Source: Zunongwangia endophytica
GTDB taxonomy: Bacteria; Bacteroidota; Bacteroidia; Flavobacteriales; Flavobacteriaceae
Direction: 5' to 3'
DNA length: 64,000 nt
Assembly: GCF_030409505.1 (NCBI RefSeq)
Contig: NZ_JAUFPZ010000002.1
Span: 1-64,000 of the forward strand
Of this stretch, positions 44,946-55,381 are shown in pieces. A program made the position numbers and the translations under genes. The notes under the pieces are model-generated. The model did not search any database, had not been told where the DNA came from, and saw only the letters and a program-made list of their open reading frames with translations. Every line of letters starts with the position of its first letter. Within the stretch, counting starts at the first letter, position 1.

Positions 44946-45596
44946 TCAGCTTGGTAAATAACCCAAATTCGTCAATTCTAATCTGGAATTTACGATTCTG
45001 GATTGTTTATTCTGAAAGAGATAAATATCATCTGAAATGTCCAATATCGCTTCGTAGCGATGGTCTGTAATTATAATTGCTTTCTGTTCTTTTTCTTTTT
45101 GAATTATTGTTGAAAATTTTTCGATCATTAAAGGAGAAAGTTGCGCAAATGGTTCGTCCAGAAGCACAATATTGACATTTCTCTTCAAGACCAGATAGAT
45201 TTCAATAATTCGTTGTTCCCCACCGGAAAGTTCTCTTATTCTCTGATTATTTTTACTTTTCATTTCTGAAAATAACTCACAAAATTCACCAAAATCAACT
45301 TCATATAATTCAAAAGGTTTTTGCATTTTTATAGTGGGAGGAAGTAAAGGGAACTGCGGAAGCATAGCGATAGTTCCTGTTTTGTAGAAAGATTTTAGAA
45401 GGGGTTGGCCATCAACTCGTATTAATTTGTATTTTGGTTTTAAGGTTCCGAAGAAAATTTTCAAAAGGCTGCTTTTTCCGCTACCATTTCGCCCTAATAA
45501 TCCTGTTATTTTTCCAGTTTCAGCTTTTAGATATACCGATTTTAAAATTGGCTTTTCATCGTAATAGAGCTCTACATTATCAATTTCAAAAATCAT
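44946..45596 (-). CDS. ABC transporter ATP-binding protein
   Basis: A 216-residue ABC ATPase with Walker A (GLLGRNGSGKSSLLK), signature LSGGEQR, Walker B (IVLLDEPFAQLSP) and switch histidine (ITDHRY). The start is set at ATG 45596, not the upstream TTG, because this ATG overlaps the TGA of the upstream membrane gene (ATGA at 45593-45596). With only a 95-residue partner, it would be an unusually small exporter, or the ATPase may serve another permease. Confidence 0.85.
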   Translation of the reverse strand: MIFEIDNVELYYDEKPILKSVYLKAETGKITGLLGRNGSGKSSLLKIFFGTLKPKYKLIRVDGQPLLKSFYKTGTIAMLPQFPLLPPTIKMQKPFELYEVDFGEFCELFSEMKSKNNQRIRELSGGEQRIIEIYLVLKRNVNIVLLDEPFAQLSPLMIEKFSTIIQKEKEQKAIIITDHRYEAILDISDDIYLFQNKQSRIVNSRLELTNLGYLPS

Positions 45597-45880
45597 AAAA
45601 AGTATATTGGGATAATACAAAGAATAAGTAAAAACAGATCTGCAAGTATGGCTACACTAAAAATTTGTAAGCGACTAAAGCCGAGATTGTAAAAAAAGTG
45701 GAGATTATTTTTGAGCGAAGTGAATTTGTACAACGAATAGATGATGAAAGCAATAAATAATTTGTCTATAAATAAAATGAAAATGGGACTTCCCATTGCT
45801 ATGATTAGAAAGTTGAGTAATAGCGACGGAATCAAAAACTTGCGGTAAAATTGAAAAAGGACTAAAAAATGATAAGGCAT
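45593..45880 (-). CDS. Small membrane protein paired with ABC ATPase
   Basis: A 95-residue hydrophobic protein with three predicted spans (FLIPSLLLNFLIIAMGS, IFILFIDKLFIAFIIYSLY, VAILADLFLLILCIIPIYF). Coupled to the ABC gene by a four-base stop/start overlap. It is too short for a normal ABC permease; it could be a minimal membrane partner. No homologous family recognised. Confidence 0.7.
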   Translation of the reverse strand: MPYHFLVLFQFYRKFLIPSLLLNFLIIAMGSPIFILFIDKLFIAFIIYSLYKFTSLKNNLHFFYNLGFSRLQIFSVAILADLFLLILCIIPIYFL

Positions 45881-46007
45881 GAAGATGCTTTTTTAGATTG
45901 ATGATCTATATAGAACAGTATAGATACCGTCTTTATTGTGATTTTTTCTAAATTAAGAAAAATATCAGGTAAAGTTTAGAGAATATAAAAGTTCAATCAA
46001 ATTATTG

Positions 46008-46015
46008 TAAATTTG
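46008..46015 (+). promoter_or_regulatory. Candidate -7 element of prfA
   Basis: TAAATTTG matches TAnnTTTG, 24 bases before the ATG. Confidence 0.45.
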
Positions 46016-46039
46016 CTATATTAAATTCTTGAGAATTGT

Positions 46040-47116
46040 ATGTTAGAGAAGCTAAATATTGTTAAGCAACGTTTTGATGAGGTAAATGATTTGATTATCC
46101 AACCGGATATTATTTCAGATCAAAAACGTTATGTAGAATTAAATAAAGAATATAAAGATCTTAGAGCGCTTATGGATGAGCGTGAAAGATATATCGAACT
46201 TACTGATAACCTTAAGGAAGCTGAAGAAATAATTTCAGATGGGAGCGATCCTGAAATGACTGAAATGGCTAAGCTACAGCAAGAGGAAGCAAAAGTAGAA
46301 ATACCCGCTTTAGAGGAAAAAATAAGAATGATGTTGGTGCCTAAAGATCCAGAGGATGCCAAAAACGTTGTTTTAGAAATTAGAGGAGGAACCGGTGGCG
46401 ATGAAGCTAGTATTTTTGCTGGCGATCTTTACAGAATGTACACGAAGTATGTAGAAAGTAAGGGTTGGAGTCATAATATCGTTGACTTTAGTGAAGGAAC
46501 CAGCGGAGGTTTTAAAGAAATGATTTTTGAAGTTTCTGGAGAGGATGTTTACGGAACGATGAAGTTTGAAGCGGGAGTGCATCGTGTACAACGTGTACCA
46601 CAAACCGAAACTCAGGGACGTGTACATACTTCAGCAGCAACCGTGATGGTGTTGCCAGAAGCAGAGGAGTTTGATGTGCAAATTGATCCAAAAGAAGTGC
46701 GTATCGATTATTTCTGTTCTTCAGGGCCTGGTGGACAATCGGTGAATACAACCTATTCGGCTGTTCGTTTAACGCACGAACCTACCGGTTTAGTTGCGCA
46801 ATGTCAGGATCAAAAATCGCAGCACAAAAATAAAGAAAAAGCCTTTAGAGTGTTACGTTCTCGTCTGTACGAAATGGAACTTGCCAAAAAGATGGAAGCC
46901 GATGCCGCTAAAAGAAACTCTATGGTATCTAGTGGAGACCGTAGTGCGAAAATTAGAACTTACAATTATCCACAAGGTCGTGTGACAGATCACCGTATTA
47001 ATCTTACACTTTATGATCTATCAAATATTGTAAATGGTGATATTCAAAAAATAATTGACGAACTTCGATTAGTAGAGAATACAGAGAAGCTTAAAGAGAA
47101 CTCAGATATATTTTAA
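46040..47116 (+). CDS. prfA: Peptide chain release factor 1
   Basis: Ribosomal release factor for UAA and UAG stops, 358 residues. The GGQ loop is at residues 231-233 ([20 protein letters not shown]), and the RF1-type tripeptide PQT appears in [15 protein letters not shown] near residue 187. No internal frameshift, unlike bacterial RF2. Likely first gene of a prfA-pyrF-BtuF-like operon. Confidence 0.95.
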   Translation: MLEKLNIVKQRFDEVNDLIIQPDIISDQKRYVELNKEYKDLRALMDERERYIELTDNLKEAEEIISDGSDPEMTEMAKLQQEEAKVEIPALEEKIRMMLVPKDPEDAKNVVLEIRGGTGGDEASIFAGDLYRMYTKYVESKGWSHNIVDFSEGTSGGFKEMIFEVSGEDVYGTMKFEAGVHRVQRVPQTETQGRVHTSAATVMVLPEAEEFDVQIDPKEVRIDYFCSSGPGGQSVNTTYSAVRLTHEPTGLVAQCQDQKSQHKNKEKAFRVLRSRLYEMELAKKMEADAAKRNSMVSSGDRSAKIRTYNYPQGRVTDHRINLTLYDLSNIVNGDIQKIIDELRLVENTEKLKENSDIF

Positions 47117-47152
47117 TATTCGGCATCTTTACGATGTCCCTAAAAACTAAAT

Positions 47153-47974
47153 ATGACTACCCAGGAATTAGTTGAGCAGATTAGAAAAAAAGAATCATTT
47201 TTATGTATTGGTCTGGATGTGGATCTTAAAAAAATTCCAACTTATCTGCTTTCCGAAGAAGATCCTATATTTAGTTTTAATAAAGCCATTATAGATGCTA
47301 CGCACCAATTTTGCGTGGCTTATAAACCAAATACCGCTTTTTATGAAGCTTGCGGTATAGAAGGTTGGCAGGCCTTACAAAAGACGATTGACTATCTACA
47401 CGATAACTATCCTGAAATTTATACCATTGCAGATGCAAAAAGAGGAGATATTGGTAATACCTCAAAAATGTATGCCAAGACTTTCTTGAAGGATATGGGG
47501 TTTGATTCGGTTACTGTTGCTCCTTATATGGGAAAAGATTCAGTAGAACCTTTTTTAGAATTCGAAGATAAGCATACTATTTTATTGTCTTTAACTTCGA
47601 ATGAAGGTGCCTACGATTTCCAAACCTTAACTTCAGATGATACTGAAATTTATAAAAGAGTATTAGAGACTTCTAAAACCTGGGAAAACTCAGAGAATTT
47701 GATGTATGTAGTGGGAGCAACGAAGGCAGAATATCTTGCAGAAGTGCGTAAAATCGTTCCTGAAAGTTTTCTATTAGTACCCGGAGTAGGAGCTCAGGGA
47801 GGTAAACTTGAAGATGTTTGTAAATATGGAATGACAAAAGATGTAGGCTTGTTAGTAAACAGCTCTCGTAAGATTATTTATGCATCCACAAATAATAATT
47901 TCGCTGAAGTTGCTGCAGCAAAAGCAGAAATCTTGCAACAGCAAATGGCAGAGGAATTAAAGAAATTCAAATAA
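47153..47974 (+). CDS. pyrF: Orotidine 5'-phosphate decarboxylase, type 2
   Basis: Last step of UMP synthesis. The 273-residue length and the motif [13 protein letters not shown] (catalytic Lys-Asp pair) mark the longer type 2 form. Other barrel blocks include [28 protein letters not shown] and [11 protein letters not shown]. It starts 36 bases after prfA. Confidence 0.94.
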   Translation: MTTQELVEQIRKKESFLCIGLDVDLKKIPTYLLSEEDPIFSFNKAIIDATHQFCVAYKPNTAFYEACGIEGWQALQKTIDYLHDNYPEIYTIADAKRGDIGNTSKMYAKTFLKDMGFDSVTVAPYMGKDSVEPFLEFEDKHTILLSLTSNEGAYDFQTLTSDDTEIYKRVLETSKTWENSENLMYVVGATKAEYLAEVRKIVPESFLLVPGVGAQGGKLEDVCKYGMTKDVGLLVNSSRKIIYASTNNNFAEVAAAKAEILQQQMAEELKKFK

Positions 47975-47976
47975 AA

Positions 47977-48768
47977 ATGGTCATTTTTGATCATTTAGGC
48001 CGAAAATTATCTTTTCCTAACACTCCGAAACGTATAGTTTCTTTGGTGCCTAGCCAAACAGAACTTCTGGTCGATCTGGGATTGATAGATAGTTTAGTTG
48101 GCATAACTAAATTTTGCATTCATCCCGAAAATCTTCGAAAACAGAAATTAGTCGTCGGCGGTACAAAATCAGTTCATTTCGATAAAATCGCAGAGCTAAA
48201 TCCTGATATTATTTTATGTAATAAGGAAGAAAATACCAAAGAAATGGTAGCGGAATTAGAGAAAATTGCTCCTGTTCATGTTTCTGAGGTTTCTGGTGTA
48301 GCGCAATCGCTTCAACTTATTACAGAATATGGAAAACTCTTCAATGCTGAAAAGGAAGCTGAATTTTTTGTAAGTAAAATTGAAAGTAAATTACAAATTC
48401 TTTCAGAAAAAATTCAGAATAAAAAATGGGAATCTTGCGTTTATTTAATTTGGAAGGATCCATATATGGCTGCAGGTAGTGATACTTTTATCAATGAATT
48501 ACTGCAATTAAATAAGTTGGAAAATAAAATTGTATCAACGAGATATCCAGAGGTTAGTTTAGAGCAGTTAAAAGAATATGCTCCAGATATGGTTTTGTTA
48601 TCTAGTGAACCTTTTCCTTTTAACGATGATCATGTAGTGCAATTAAGAATATTGGGATTAAACGCTATTAAAGTAGACGGAGAATATTTTAGTTGGTATG
48701 GATCGAGATTAGAAAAAGCTATAGATTATTTTATTTATTCAGTTGCCCAATTTTCAACTTCAGGATAA
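47977..48768 (+). CDS. BtuF-like helical-backbone metal receptor without signal peptide
   Basis: A 263-residue member of the periplasmic cobalamin/iron-chelate binding superfamily (PKRIVSLVPSQTELLVDLGL, VVGGTKSVHFDKIAELNPDIIL, YLIWKDPYMAAGSDTFINELL). The N-terminus begins directly with the mature-type domain (MVIFDHLGRKLSFP), with no signal or lipobox, so it appears cytoplasmic. Starts two bases after pyrF, which leaves no room for a leader. Similar signal-less members exist; function unclear. It could bind a corrinoid, and a B12-dependent mutase is encoded 3 kb away, but no direct link is shown. Confidence 0.8.
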   Translation: MVIFDHLGRKLSFPNTPKRIVSLVPSQTELLVDLGLIDSLVGITKFCIHPENLRKQKLVVGGTKSVHFDKIAELNPDIILCNKEENTKEMVAELEKIAPVHVSEVSGVAQSLQLITEYGKLFNAEKEAEFFVSKIESKLQILSEKIQNKKWESCVYLIWKDPYMAAGSDTFINELLQLNKLENKIVSTRYPEVSLEQLKEYAPDMVLLSSEPFPFNDDHVVQLRILGLNAIKVDGEYFSWYGSRLEKAIDYFIYSVAQFSTSG

Positions 48769-48947
48769 TGCATTCTTCGCAATTCCTGCAATATCTTTTT
48801 TGCTTTAGCGTTAATTCTATCACTACGCTCTTTATCTACAAGTGCCAACTTATAGGCTTTATGCATTAGCTGGGTGTATTTCTCACACATGCATTCTTCT
48901 TTCGATTTTTGTCTTAGTATTTTAAACATTCTCCTAAATTTCTTCAT
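48735..48947 (-). CDS. Small Lacal_2735-like protein
   Basis: A 70-residue charged helical protein (KYTQLMHKAYKLALVDKERSDRINAKAKKILQEL) resembling the flavobacterial Lacal_2735 family of short proteins. ATG at 48947 is used; ATG 48929 (MFKILRQKSKEE) may be the true start because family members are about 60 residues. It overlaps the BtuF-like gene tail to tail by 34 bases. Function unknown. Confidence 0.65.
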   Translation of the reverse strand: MKKFRRMFKILRQKSKEECMCEKYTQLMHKAYKLALVDKERSDRINAKAKKILQELRRMHYPEVENWATE

Positions 48948-49057
48948 CAATATCGCAAAGATACAATGAGGTGTTTTTAAGATTTGCTAACTACCAGTTA
49001 ATGTTAATTTAAAGTTTAGGATAAATACAGGTAAACTGTTAAATAAATTTTGAGTCT

Positions 49058-49762
49058 TTAGTCTTGAAGTGAAAATACACGTCGAAGTAACTCTGTTGAT
49101 CTTGCCGAAAGATCGGTTCTAATATCTTTTTCTTCTACCGCAATCATCGTGTAAACGCCTTGCAATGCTTCAGTAGTAACATAGTCCGCAAGATCGGGAT
49201 TTACATTTCTTGTTAGTGGAATGCTATTGTACTTTTCAATTATATTGCTCCAAACAGATAACGCTCCAACTTTTTCTAGAGAATTGGTAATTACCGGATT
49301 AAATTTATCGTAAAGTTGTGTTTTCGTTCTGCCAACTAAATATTGAGTGGCAGCATCTTCCTGTCCTAAAAGAATCGTGCGAGCATCATTAAACGTGATG
49401 CCTTTTACTGCATCAACAAAAATAGGAGTTGCTTCTTTCACGGCATCCTCGGCAGCGCGATTTAATACTTTTAGACCTTGATCGGCTAAACTTCCTAAAC
49501 CAACATCTCTTAAGGTTTTATCTACTTTTTGTAATTCCGGCGGAAGCGCAATTCTAACTAATTCATTTCTGAAGAAGCCATCTTCCTGCGTTAACTTGGT
49601 TACTTGCTTATCGATCCCAAAATCTAAGGCTTGGCGTAAGCCTGAAGCAATCTCGTTATTTGAAACACCATAACCACTCTGCGGTAACTGGCTTGCTATA
49701 TTTTGAAGTTCTGAACAGGATACTAATGTGAATACTAGAATTAGGCTAAAGATCTTTTTCAT
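49058..49762 (-). CDS. DUF4197 lipoprotein
   Basis: A 234-residue lipoprotein (lipobox LVSC) almost wholly made of the DUF4197 domain: IASGLRQALDFGIDKQVTKL, FRNELVRIALPPELQKVDKTL, AAEDAVKEATPIFVDAVKGI, DAATQYLVGRTKTQLYDKF. Helical and exported; function unknown. The start is ATG 49762 rather than TTG 49777. It is divergent from the catalase relic. Confidence 0.85.
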   Translation of the reverse strand: MKKIFSLILVFTLVSCSELQNIASQLPQSGYGVSNNEIASGLRQALDFGIDKQVTKLTQEDGFFRNELVRIALPPELQKVDKTLRDVGLGSLADQGLKVLNRAAEDAVKEATPIFVDAVKGITFNDARTILLGQEDAATQYLVGRTKTQLYDKFNPVITNSLEKVGALSVWSNIIEKYNSIPLTRNVNPDLADYVTTEALQGVYTMIAVEEKDIRTDLSARSTELLRRVFSLQD

Positions 49763-49792
49763 TGGGATTTTTTTCAAATATAATATTTAAGA

Positions 49793-50017
49793 ATGAACTA
49801 CACACAACCGGGTAATTTATACCGAGTGATGAACGAAGAAGCAAAATCTAATTTAGTTTCAAACACAGTTGGATCTTTGAGTTAGATTTCTGGAGAGAAG
49901 AAAGATGAAATCATTATGCGCCAGTTGTGGCAATGGTTTAGAGCAGATGCCGAATTAGGTGCAAGAATTGCAAGTGGATTGGGAATAGAGATTGATAGGA
50001 ATCAATTTATGCAGTAA
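49793..50017 (+). pseudogene. Catalase C-terminal relic
   Basis: A 75-codon stretch reads NYTQPGNLYRVMNEEAKSNL, then VSNTVGSLS, a TAG stop (internal), and IISGEKKDEIIMRQLWQWFRADAELGARIASGLGIEID-like sequence (quoted in part). This matches the last part of haem catalases (the PGDLYRLM...NI...GSL...RQ...F.KAD...G..IA..LG pattern). The catalytic domain and haem site are absent, and DUF4197 is encoded directly to the left, so this is the leftover of a deleted gene. Confidence 0.75.
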
Positions 50018-50040
50018 TTATTTCTGTTGTCATAGAAACT

Positions 50041-50068
50041 AAAAAGCGCCCAATTCCGGGCGCTTTTT
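50041..50068. terminator. Bidirectional terminator at the end of purU
   Basis: AAAAAGCGCCC (50041-50051) and GGGCGCTTTTT (50058-50068) form a perfect 11-bp stem with a six-base loop. It reaches to the base next to the purU stop and serves the minus strand mainly. Confidence 0.9.
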
Positions 50069-50920
50069 CTATGTAAAAATGACGGTCTTATTATTAAATA
50101 CCATAGTTTTTCGTTGAATATGAAGTTTTATTCCGCGAGAAAAAACAATTTTTTCTAAATCCCGACCTTTTAAAATTAAATCTTTAATAGAGTGCGAATG
50201 CGAAATGCGAGCAATATCCTGTTCGATAATCGGTCCAGCATCTAATTCGGCAGTAACATAATGGCAGGTAGCACCAATAATCTTTACTCCGCGTTTGTAA
50301 GCTGAATGATATGGTTTGGCGCCAGCGAAAGCTGGTAAAAATGAATGATGAATATTGATAATATTATTAGGAAATTCAGCAATAAGCTCATCAGAAATAA
50401 TTTGCATGTAACGCGCCAAAACAATAAAATCAACTTCAAATTCTTTCAATAATGCCAATTGTTTTTGCTCTGCTTCGGCTTTAGTAGCTTTAGTTACAGG
50501 AACATGGTAAAAAGGGATCTCAAATGCTTTGGCAATAGGTTCAAGTTCGGCATGATTGCTTAGAATAAATGGTATTTCAACACCAAGTTCACCGGCTTTA
50601 TATCTACCCAGAATATCATAAAGGCAATGATCATATTTTGATACAAAAACAGCCATTTTCAGGATTCGTTCTTCAGCATAAATTTTCCAATTCATGTTGT
50701 ATTTTTCAGCAATATGAGTTTCAAAACCTGCCCTTATTTCAGCAATATCAAAACGTTCAGAAAACTCATTTTCTAAACGCATAAAGAAAATACCGTTTTC
50801 AGTATCTACATATTGGTCGATATAAACAATATTTCCGTTTCTGTCATTAAAAAAATTGGTGATAGCAGCGATGATTCCGCTAGTATCTTTGCAATTTATA
50901 AGTAATGTAACTTTAGCCAT
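50069..50920 (-). CDS. purU: Formyltetrahydrofolate deformylase
   Basis: Hydrolyses 10-formyl-THF to formate and THF, balancing one-carbon pools and supplying formate for purine synthesis. 283 residues: N-terminal ACT domain (LLINCKDTSGIIAAITNFF) and formyltransferase-type catalytic domain (VSKYDHCLYDIL, FIVLARYMQIIS, NIINIHHSFLPAFAGAKPYH, GATCHYVTAELDAGPII). The Asn-His-Asp set is present. Single gene. Confidence 0.93.
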   Translation of the reverse strand: MAKVTLLINCKDTSGIIAAITNFFNDRNGNIVYIDQYVDTENGIFFMRLENEFSERFDIAEIRAGFETHIAEKYNMNWKIYAEERILKMAVFVSKYDHCLYDILGRYKAGELGVEIPFILSNHAELEPIAKAFEIPFYHVPVTKATKAEAEQKQLALLKEFEVDFIVLARYMQIISDELIAEFPNNIINIHHSFLPAFAGAKPYHSAYKRGVKIIGATCHYVTAELDAGPIIEQDIARISHSHSIKDLILKGRDLEKIVFSRGIKLHIQRKTMVFNNKTVIFT

Positions 50921-51123
50921 ATTGCTTGTTTTGTATAGAAATAATTCTAACTAATCGAGTTGCTGTAAAAGGAGTCCTCGAGTATCGCCTGGACGAATAG
51001 TAAAATTACCTTAATCACTTTAATTGCACTAACTGTAGTTCAGTTTTGTGCTTTTTTCATAATAATCAAAAATTATTTACAATTTTCGTAAATTGCAGGT
51101 TGTAAATTAAGACTTTATTGAAA

Positions 51124-54100
51124 ATGGAACAACAGTCTCCCTATATACCTAAAAATAAAATAAGAATTGTAACCGCGGCTTCGCTTTTTGATGGTCACGA
51201 TGCAGCGATAAATATTATGCGTCGGATTATACAGTCCACCGGGTAGAAGTAATCCATCTTGGTCACGATCGCAGTGTAGATGAGGTTGTGAATTGCGCCA
51301 TACAAGAAGATGCGCATGCTATTGCGATGACAAGTTATCAAGGCGGGCATACCGAGTATTTTAAATATATGTACGATTTGTTGCAGGAAAAAAATGCCGG
51401 TCATATCAAGATTTTTGGTGGAGGCGGAGGTGTAATTCTTCCGGAAGAAATTAAAGAACTTCAGCAATACGGAATTACGAGAATTTATGCTCCCGACGAT
51501 GGAAGAGAGCTTGGATTACAAGGGATGATTAACGATTTGGTGAAGACGGTAGATAATGAAGTTCCTTCTCTTCCTGAAACTATTAATATCGCGGAAAGTC
51601 TAAAATCCAAAAACACAAACACTGTTGCAAGATTAATTTCTCTTGCTGAAAATAAGCATTCTGAATTCGAAACTCATTTTAATGCCGTTCCTAAAACTGA
51701 AAAAAACATTCCGGTTCTTGGGATTACAGGAACTGGTGGAGCCGGGAAATCTAGTTTGGTAGACGAATTAGTGCGACGCTTTTTAAGCGATTTTCCGGAG
51801 AAACATATAGGAATTGTTTCGGTAGATCCTTCAAAGAAAAAAACCGGCGGAGCTTTGCTTGGGGATAGAATTAGGATGAATGCTATTAATCATCCGCATG
51901 TATATATGCGTTCTTTGGCAACAAGACAAAGCAATTTGGCATTGTCTAAATATGTTCAGGAAGCTGTTGAAGTATTGAAGAAAGCAGAATATGATCTTAT
52001 TGTTTTAGAAACTTCTGGAATTGGCCAATCTGATACTGAAATAATCGATCATTGCGATGTTTCTTTATATGTAATGACGCCTGAATTTGGTGCGGCAACT
52101 CAGCTTGAGAAAATCGATATGTTAGATTTTGCCGATTTGGTAGCTATTAACAAATTCGATAAACGTGGCGCGCCAGATGCACTACGAGATGTAAAAAAAC
52201 AATATCAGCGCAATCATCAATTATGGCATGAAGATGCTGAAAAGCTTCCGGTTTTTGGAACGATAGCTTCTCAGTTTAACGATCCCGGTATGAATACTTT
52301 GTATCGAAAGATAATGGATACGATTGATGAAAAGACAGCTTCAAAATTAAAATCTACTTTTGAAGTTACTCGAGAAATGAGCGAGAAGATTTTTGTTATT
52401 CCGCCAAAACGAACGCGATATCTTTCTGAAATTGCTGATAACAATCGGTTATACAATGAAACTGCGGTAAAGCAAGCTGATATTGCACAAAAACTCTACG
52501 GAATTTATAAGACCATTTTAAGTGTTTCGAATATTTCCGAAGAAAAATATAATGCGCATTTAGATAAAAACGGCCTTGTACAAGAAGAATTTTTAGATGA
52601 CCATCAAACCGAAAAACATGAATTTTTAGGCTTATTATTTAAAGAGTTTGATCGTGTAAAAATGGATTTAGATCCATACAACTGGGAGATTATTTTAGGT
52701 TGGCAGGAGAAAGTAAATAAATACGTAAATCCAATTTATTCGTTTAAAGTACGTGATAAAGAAATTAAGATAGAAACACATACCGAGTCGCTTTCGCATA
52801 CGCAAATTCCTAAAGTTGCTTTACCAAAGTATTCGGCTTGGGGTGATATTTTGCAATGGAGTTTGCAAGAAAATGTACCGGGAGAATTTCCGTACACTTC
52901 AGGTTTATATCCGTTTAAACGCCAAGGAGAAGATCCTACAAGGATGTTTGCAGGAGAAGGCGGGCCAGAACGTACTAACCGAAGATTTCATTACGTAAGT
53001 TTAGGCTTGCCGGCAAAACGTTTGTCTACTGCTTTCGATTCGGTTACGCTTTACGGTAACGATCCAGATCATCGTCCTGATATTTATGGTAAAATTGGTA
53101 ACGCCGGAGTTTCGATTTGCTGTTTAGATGATGCTAAAAAGTTGTATTCTGGTTTCGATTTAGCCGATGCATTTACATCGGTAAGTATGACGATTAATGG
53201 GCCGGCGCCGATGTTGCTTGGATTTTTTATGAATGCAGCAATCGATCAGCAATGTGAGAAATACATAAAAGAAAATGAATTAGAAGATCAGGTTGAAGCA
53301 AAGCTAAAAGAACTTTATGACGATCAGGATATCGATCGTCCTAGTTATAAGGGAGAATTGCCAGAAGGAAATAATGGTTTAGGCTTAATGCTTTTAGGAG
53401 TAACTGGCGATCAAATCCTTCCGAAGGAAATTTATCAGGAAATAAAAATAAATACTTTAGCTTCGGTTCGTGGAACCGTACAAGCCGATATCTTAAAAGA
53501 AGATCAGGCACAAAATACCTGTATTTTTTCTACGGAATATGCGTTGCGTTTAATGGGCGATGTTCAGGAATACTTCATCAAAGAGAAAGTTCGTAATTTT
53601 TATTCAGTTTCTATTTCAGGATATCATATTGCTGAAGCTGGAGCAAACCCGATTACACAGCTAGCATTTACACTCGCAAATGGTTTTACTTATGTAGAAT
53701 ATTACTTAAGCCGAGGGATGGATATTAATAAGTTTGGTCCTAATTTATCCTTTTTCTTTAGCAACGGTGTAGATCCCGAATATGCCGTAATTGGTCGTGT
53801 AGCTCGTAAAATTTGGTCTAAAGCTTTAAAAAATAAGTATGGCGCAAATTCTAGAGCGCAAATGCTGAAATATCATATTCAAACTTCAGGACGATCACTG
53901 CATGCTCAGGAAATCGATTTTAATGATATAAGAACTACGCTTCAGGCCTTGTATGCAATTAACGATAACTGTAATTCGTTACATACCAATGCCTATGATG
54001 AAGCGATTACCACGCCAACAGAAGCTTCAGTAAGACGCGCTATGGCGATTCAGCTTATTATTAATAAGGAATTAGGATTAGCGAAAAATGAAAATCCAAT

Positions 54101-54569
54101 TCAAGGTTCATTTATTATTGAAGAATTAACCGATTTGGTTGAAGAAGCAGTGTATGCCGAATTTGATCGGATTACTGAAAGAGGTGGCGTTTTAGGAGCT
54201 ATGGAAACCATGTATCAGCGTGGGCAAATTCAGGAAGAAAGTTTGTATTACGAAACTTTAAAGCATAATGGAGATTATCCAATTATTGGTGTAAATACAT
54301 TTTTAAGTTCTACAGGTTCGCCAACGGTTACTCCGGGAGAAGTGATTAGAGCAACGGAAGAAGAAAAGCAACATCAAATTAAAACTTTAGAAACCTTACA
54401 TAAAGCAAAGGAAACCAAAGCCGAAGAAGTTTTGGAAGCCATTCAAGAGGCAGCAGTCCAAAATGAAAATATCTTCGAAATTTTGATGGAAGCGACTAAA
54501 GTGTGTAGTCTTGGGCAGATCACCAATGCGATGTTTGAAGTAGGTGGACAATATCGCCGAAATATGTAA
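51124..54569 (+). CDS. icmF: IcmF-type fused acyl-CoA mutase with G-protein chaperone; one N-terminal frameshift
   Basis: A B12-dependent carbon-skeleton mutase (isobutyryl-CoA/butyryl-CoA type) fused to its GTPase chaperone, about 1148 residues when repaired. Order: B12-binding domain ([13 protein letters not shown], DxH motif at residues 23-25; [16 protein letters not shown]), MeaB-like GTPase ([47 protein letters not shown]) and mutase barrel ([20 protein letters not shown] region, [19 protein letters not shown]). The frame from ATG 51124 hits TAG at 51244-51246; a fourth G in the run 51241-51243 gives [19 protein letters not shown] and joins the rest. The next in-frame ATG (51288) would remove the B12 histidine. 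Probably a sequence error. Confidence 0.9.
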
Positions 54570-54629
54570 TTTTAAACCAGAAAAGTTATTCAGTAAAATC
54601 TTAATTGAAGTCACTGAAAATCAGCATTA

Positions 54630-54669
54630 AAAATCATCTTTTATTAATTTGAAAAAAGATGATTTTTTT
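54630..54669 (+). terminator. Terminator of icmF
   Basis: AAAATCATCTTTT (54630-54642) and AAAAGATGATTTT (54654-54666) form a 13-bp stem ending in a run of seven T (54663-54669). Confidence 0.85.
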
Positions 54670-54750
54670 GTTTGTAAATCGATAATTCCAATCTACTTTT
54701 GCCGGCTTTTTAGAAGGGCTTTTCAGTAATAATTTTTAAAACAACTGGCA

Positions 54751-55368
54751 GTGATAGAGAATGTTTGGTTATTTGCAATTGCGGTGTTTACCGGTTTCTT
54801 TGCAATTAATAGCCCAATTGGTAACATACCTGTTTTCATTAGTTTAACGAAGCAGGCCGACCGTAAAACGCGAAAAAAGATTTCAAAAAAAGCCACAATT
54901 ACGGCTTTTATCATTGTTTCTGGCTTTGTGATTTTAGGAAAATATATTTTTAGTCTTTTTGGCTTAACAATTCCGGCGTTTAAAATTACCGGAGGGCTAC
55001 TTATTTTCTTTGTAGGTTTCGAGATGATTCGTGCGCAAGAATCTAGTATTGATAACCAGAGCGAAGTAAACTTTAACGAAGGTATTTCTACCTCGCCGTT
55101 AGCTATCCCGATTTTGGCAGGACCAGGGTCTATTGTAACCGCAATGAACTACACTACAAACGCTGGTTATTTAGAATTATTAGTGATTTTGGTAATGTTC
55201 GGTTTAATTATGTGGTTAAATCATCTTGCATTTTTATCCAGTGATTACTTAGTGCGTTATATTGGACAAAACAAAATTGTAGTGGTTGAAAAGATTATGG
55301 GATTAATCATCGCAATTATTGGTACCAATATGCTTATTGAAGGTATAAAATTGGCTTTCTTTGAATAA
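54751..55368 (+). CDS. MarC-family membrane protein
   Basis: A 205-residue inner-membrane protein with six spans, MarC/NAAT type: FTGFFAINSPIGNIPVFISLT, FSLFGLTIPAFKITGGLLIFFVGFEM, SPLAIPILAGPGSIVTAMNYT and MGLIIAIIGTNMLIEGI. The start is GTG at 54751. Physiological role of the family is uncertain (amino-acid transport in some archaeal members). Confidence 0.88.
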   Translation: MIENVWLFAIAVFTGFFAINSPIGNIPVFISLTKQADRKTRKKISKKATITAFIIVSGFVILGKYIFSLFGLTIPAFKITGGLLIFFVGFEMIRAQESSIDNQSEVNFNEGISTSPLAIPILAGPGSIVTAMNYTTNAGYLELLVILVMFGLIMWLNHLAFLSSDYLVRYIGQNKIVVVEKIMGLIIAIIGTNMLIEGIKLAFFE

Positions 55369-55381
55369 TTCTTAGAAAATA

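Noticed and set aside
50921..51123. Cobalamin riboswitch before the B12-dependent mutase
   Set aside because: The region is only about 200 bases, and I could not recognise the conserved B12-box or its stems.
51288..51290. ATG at 51288 as start of the mutase
   Set aside because: Sequence upstream clearly encodes the B12-binding motif in a frame shifted by one base, so 51288 is internal.
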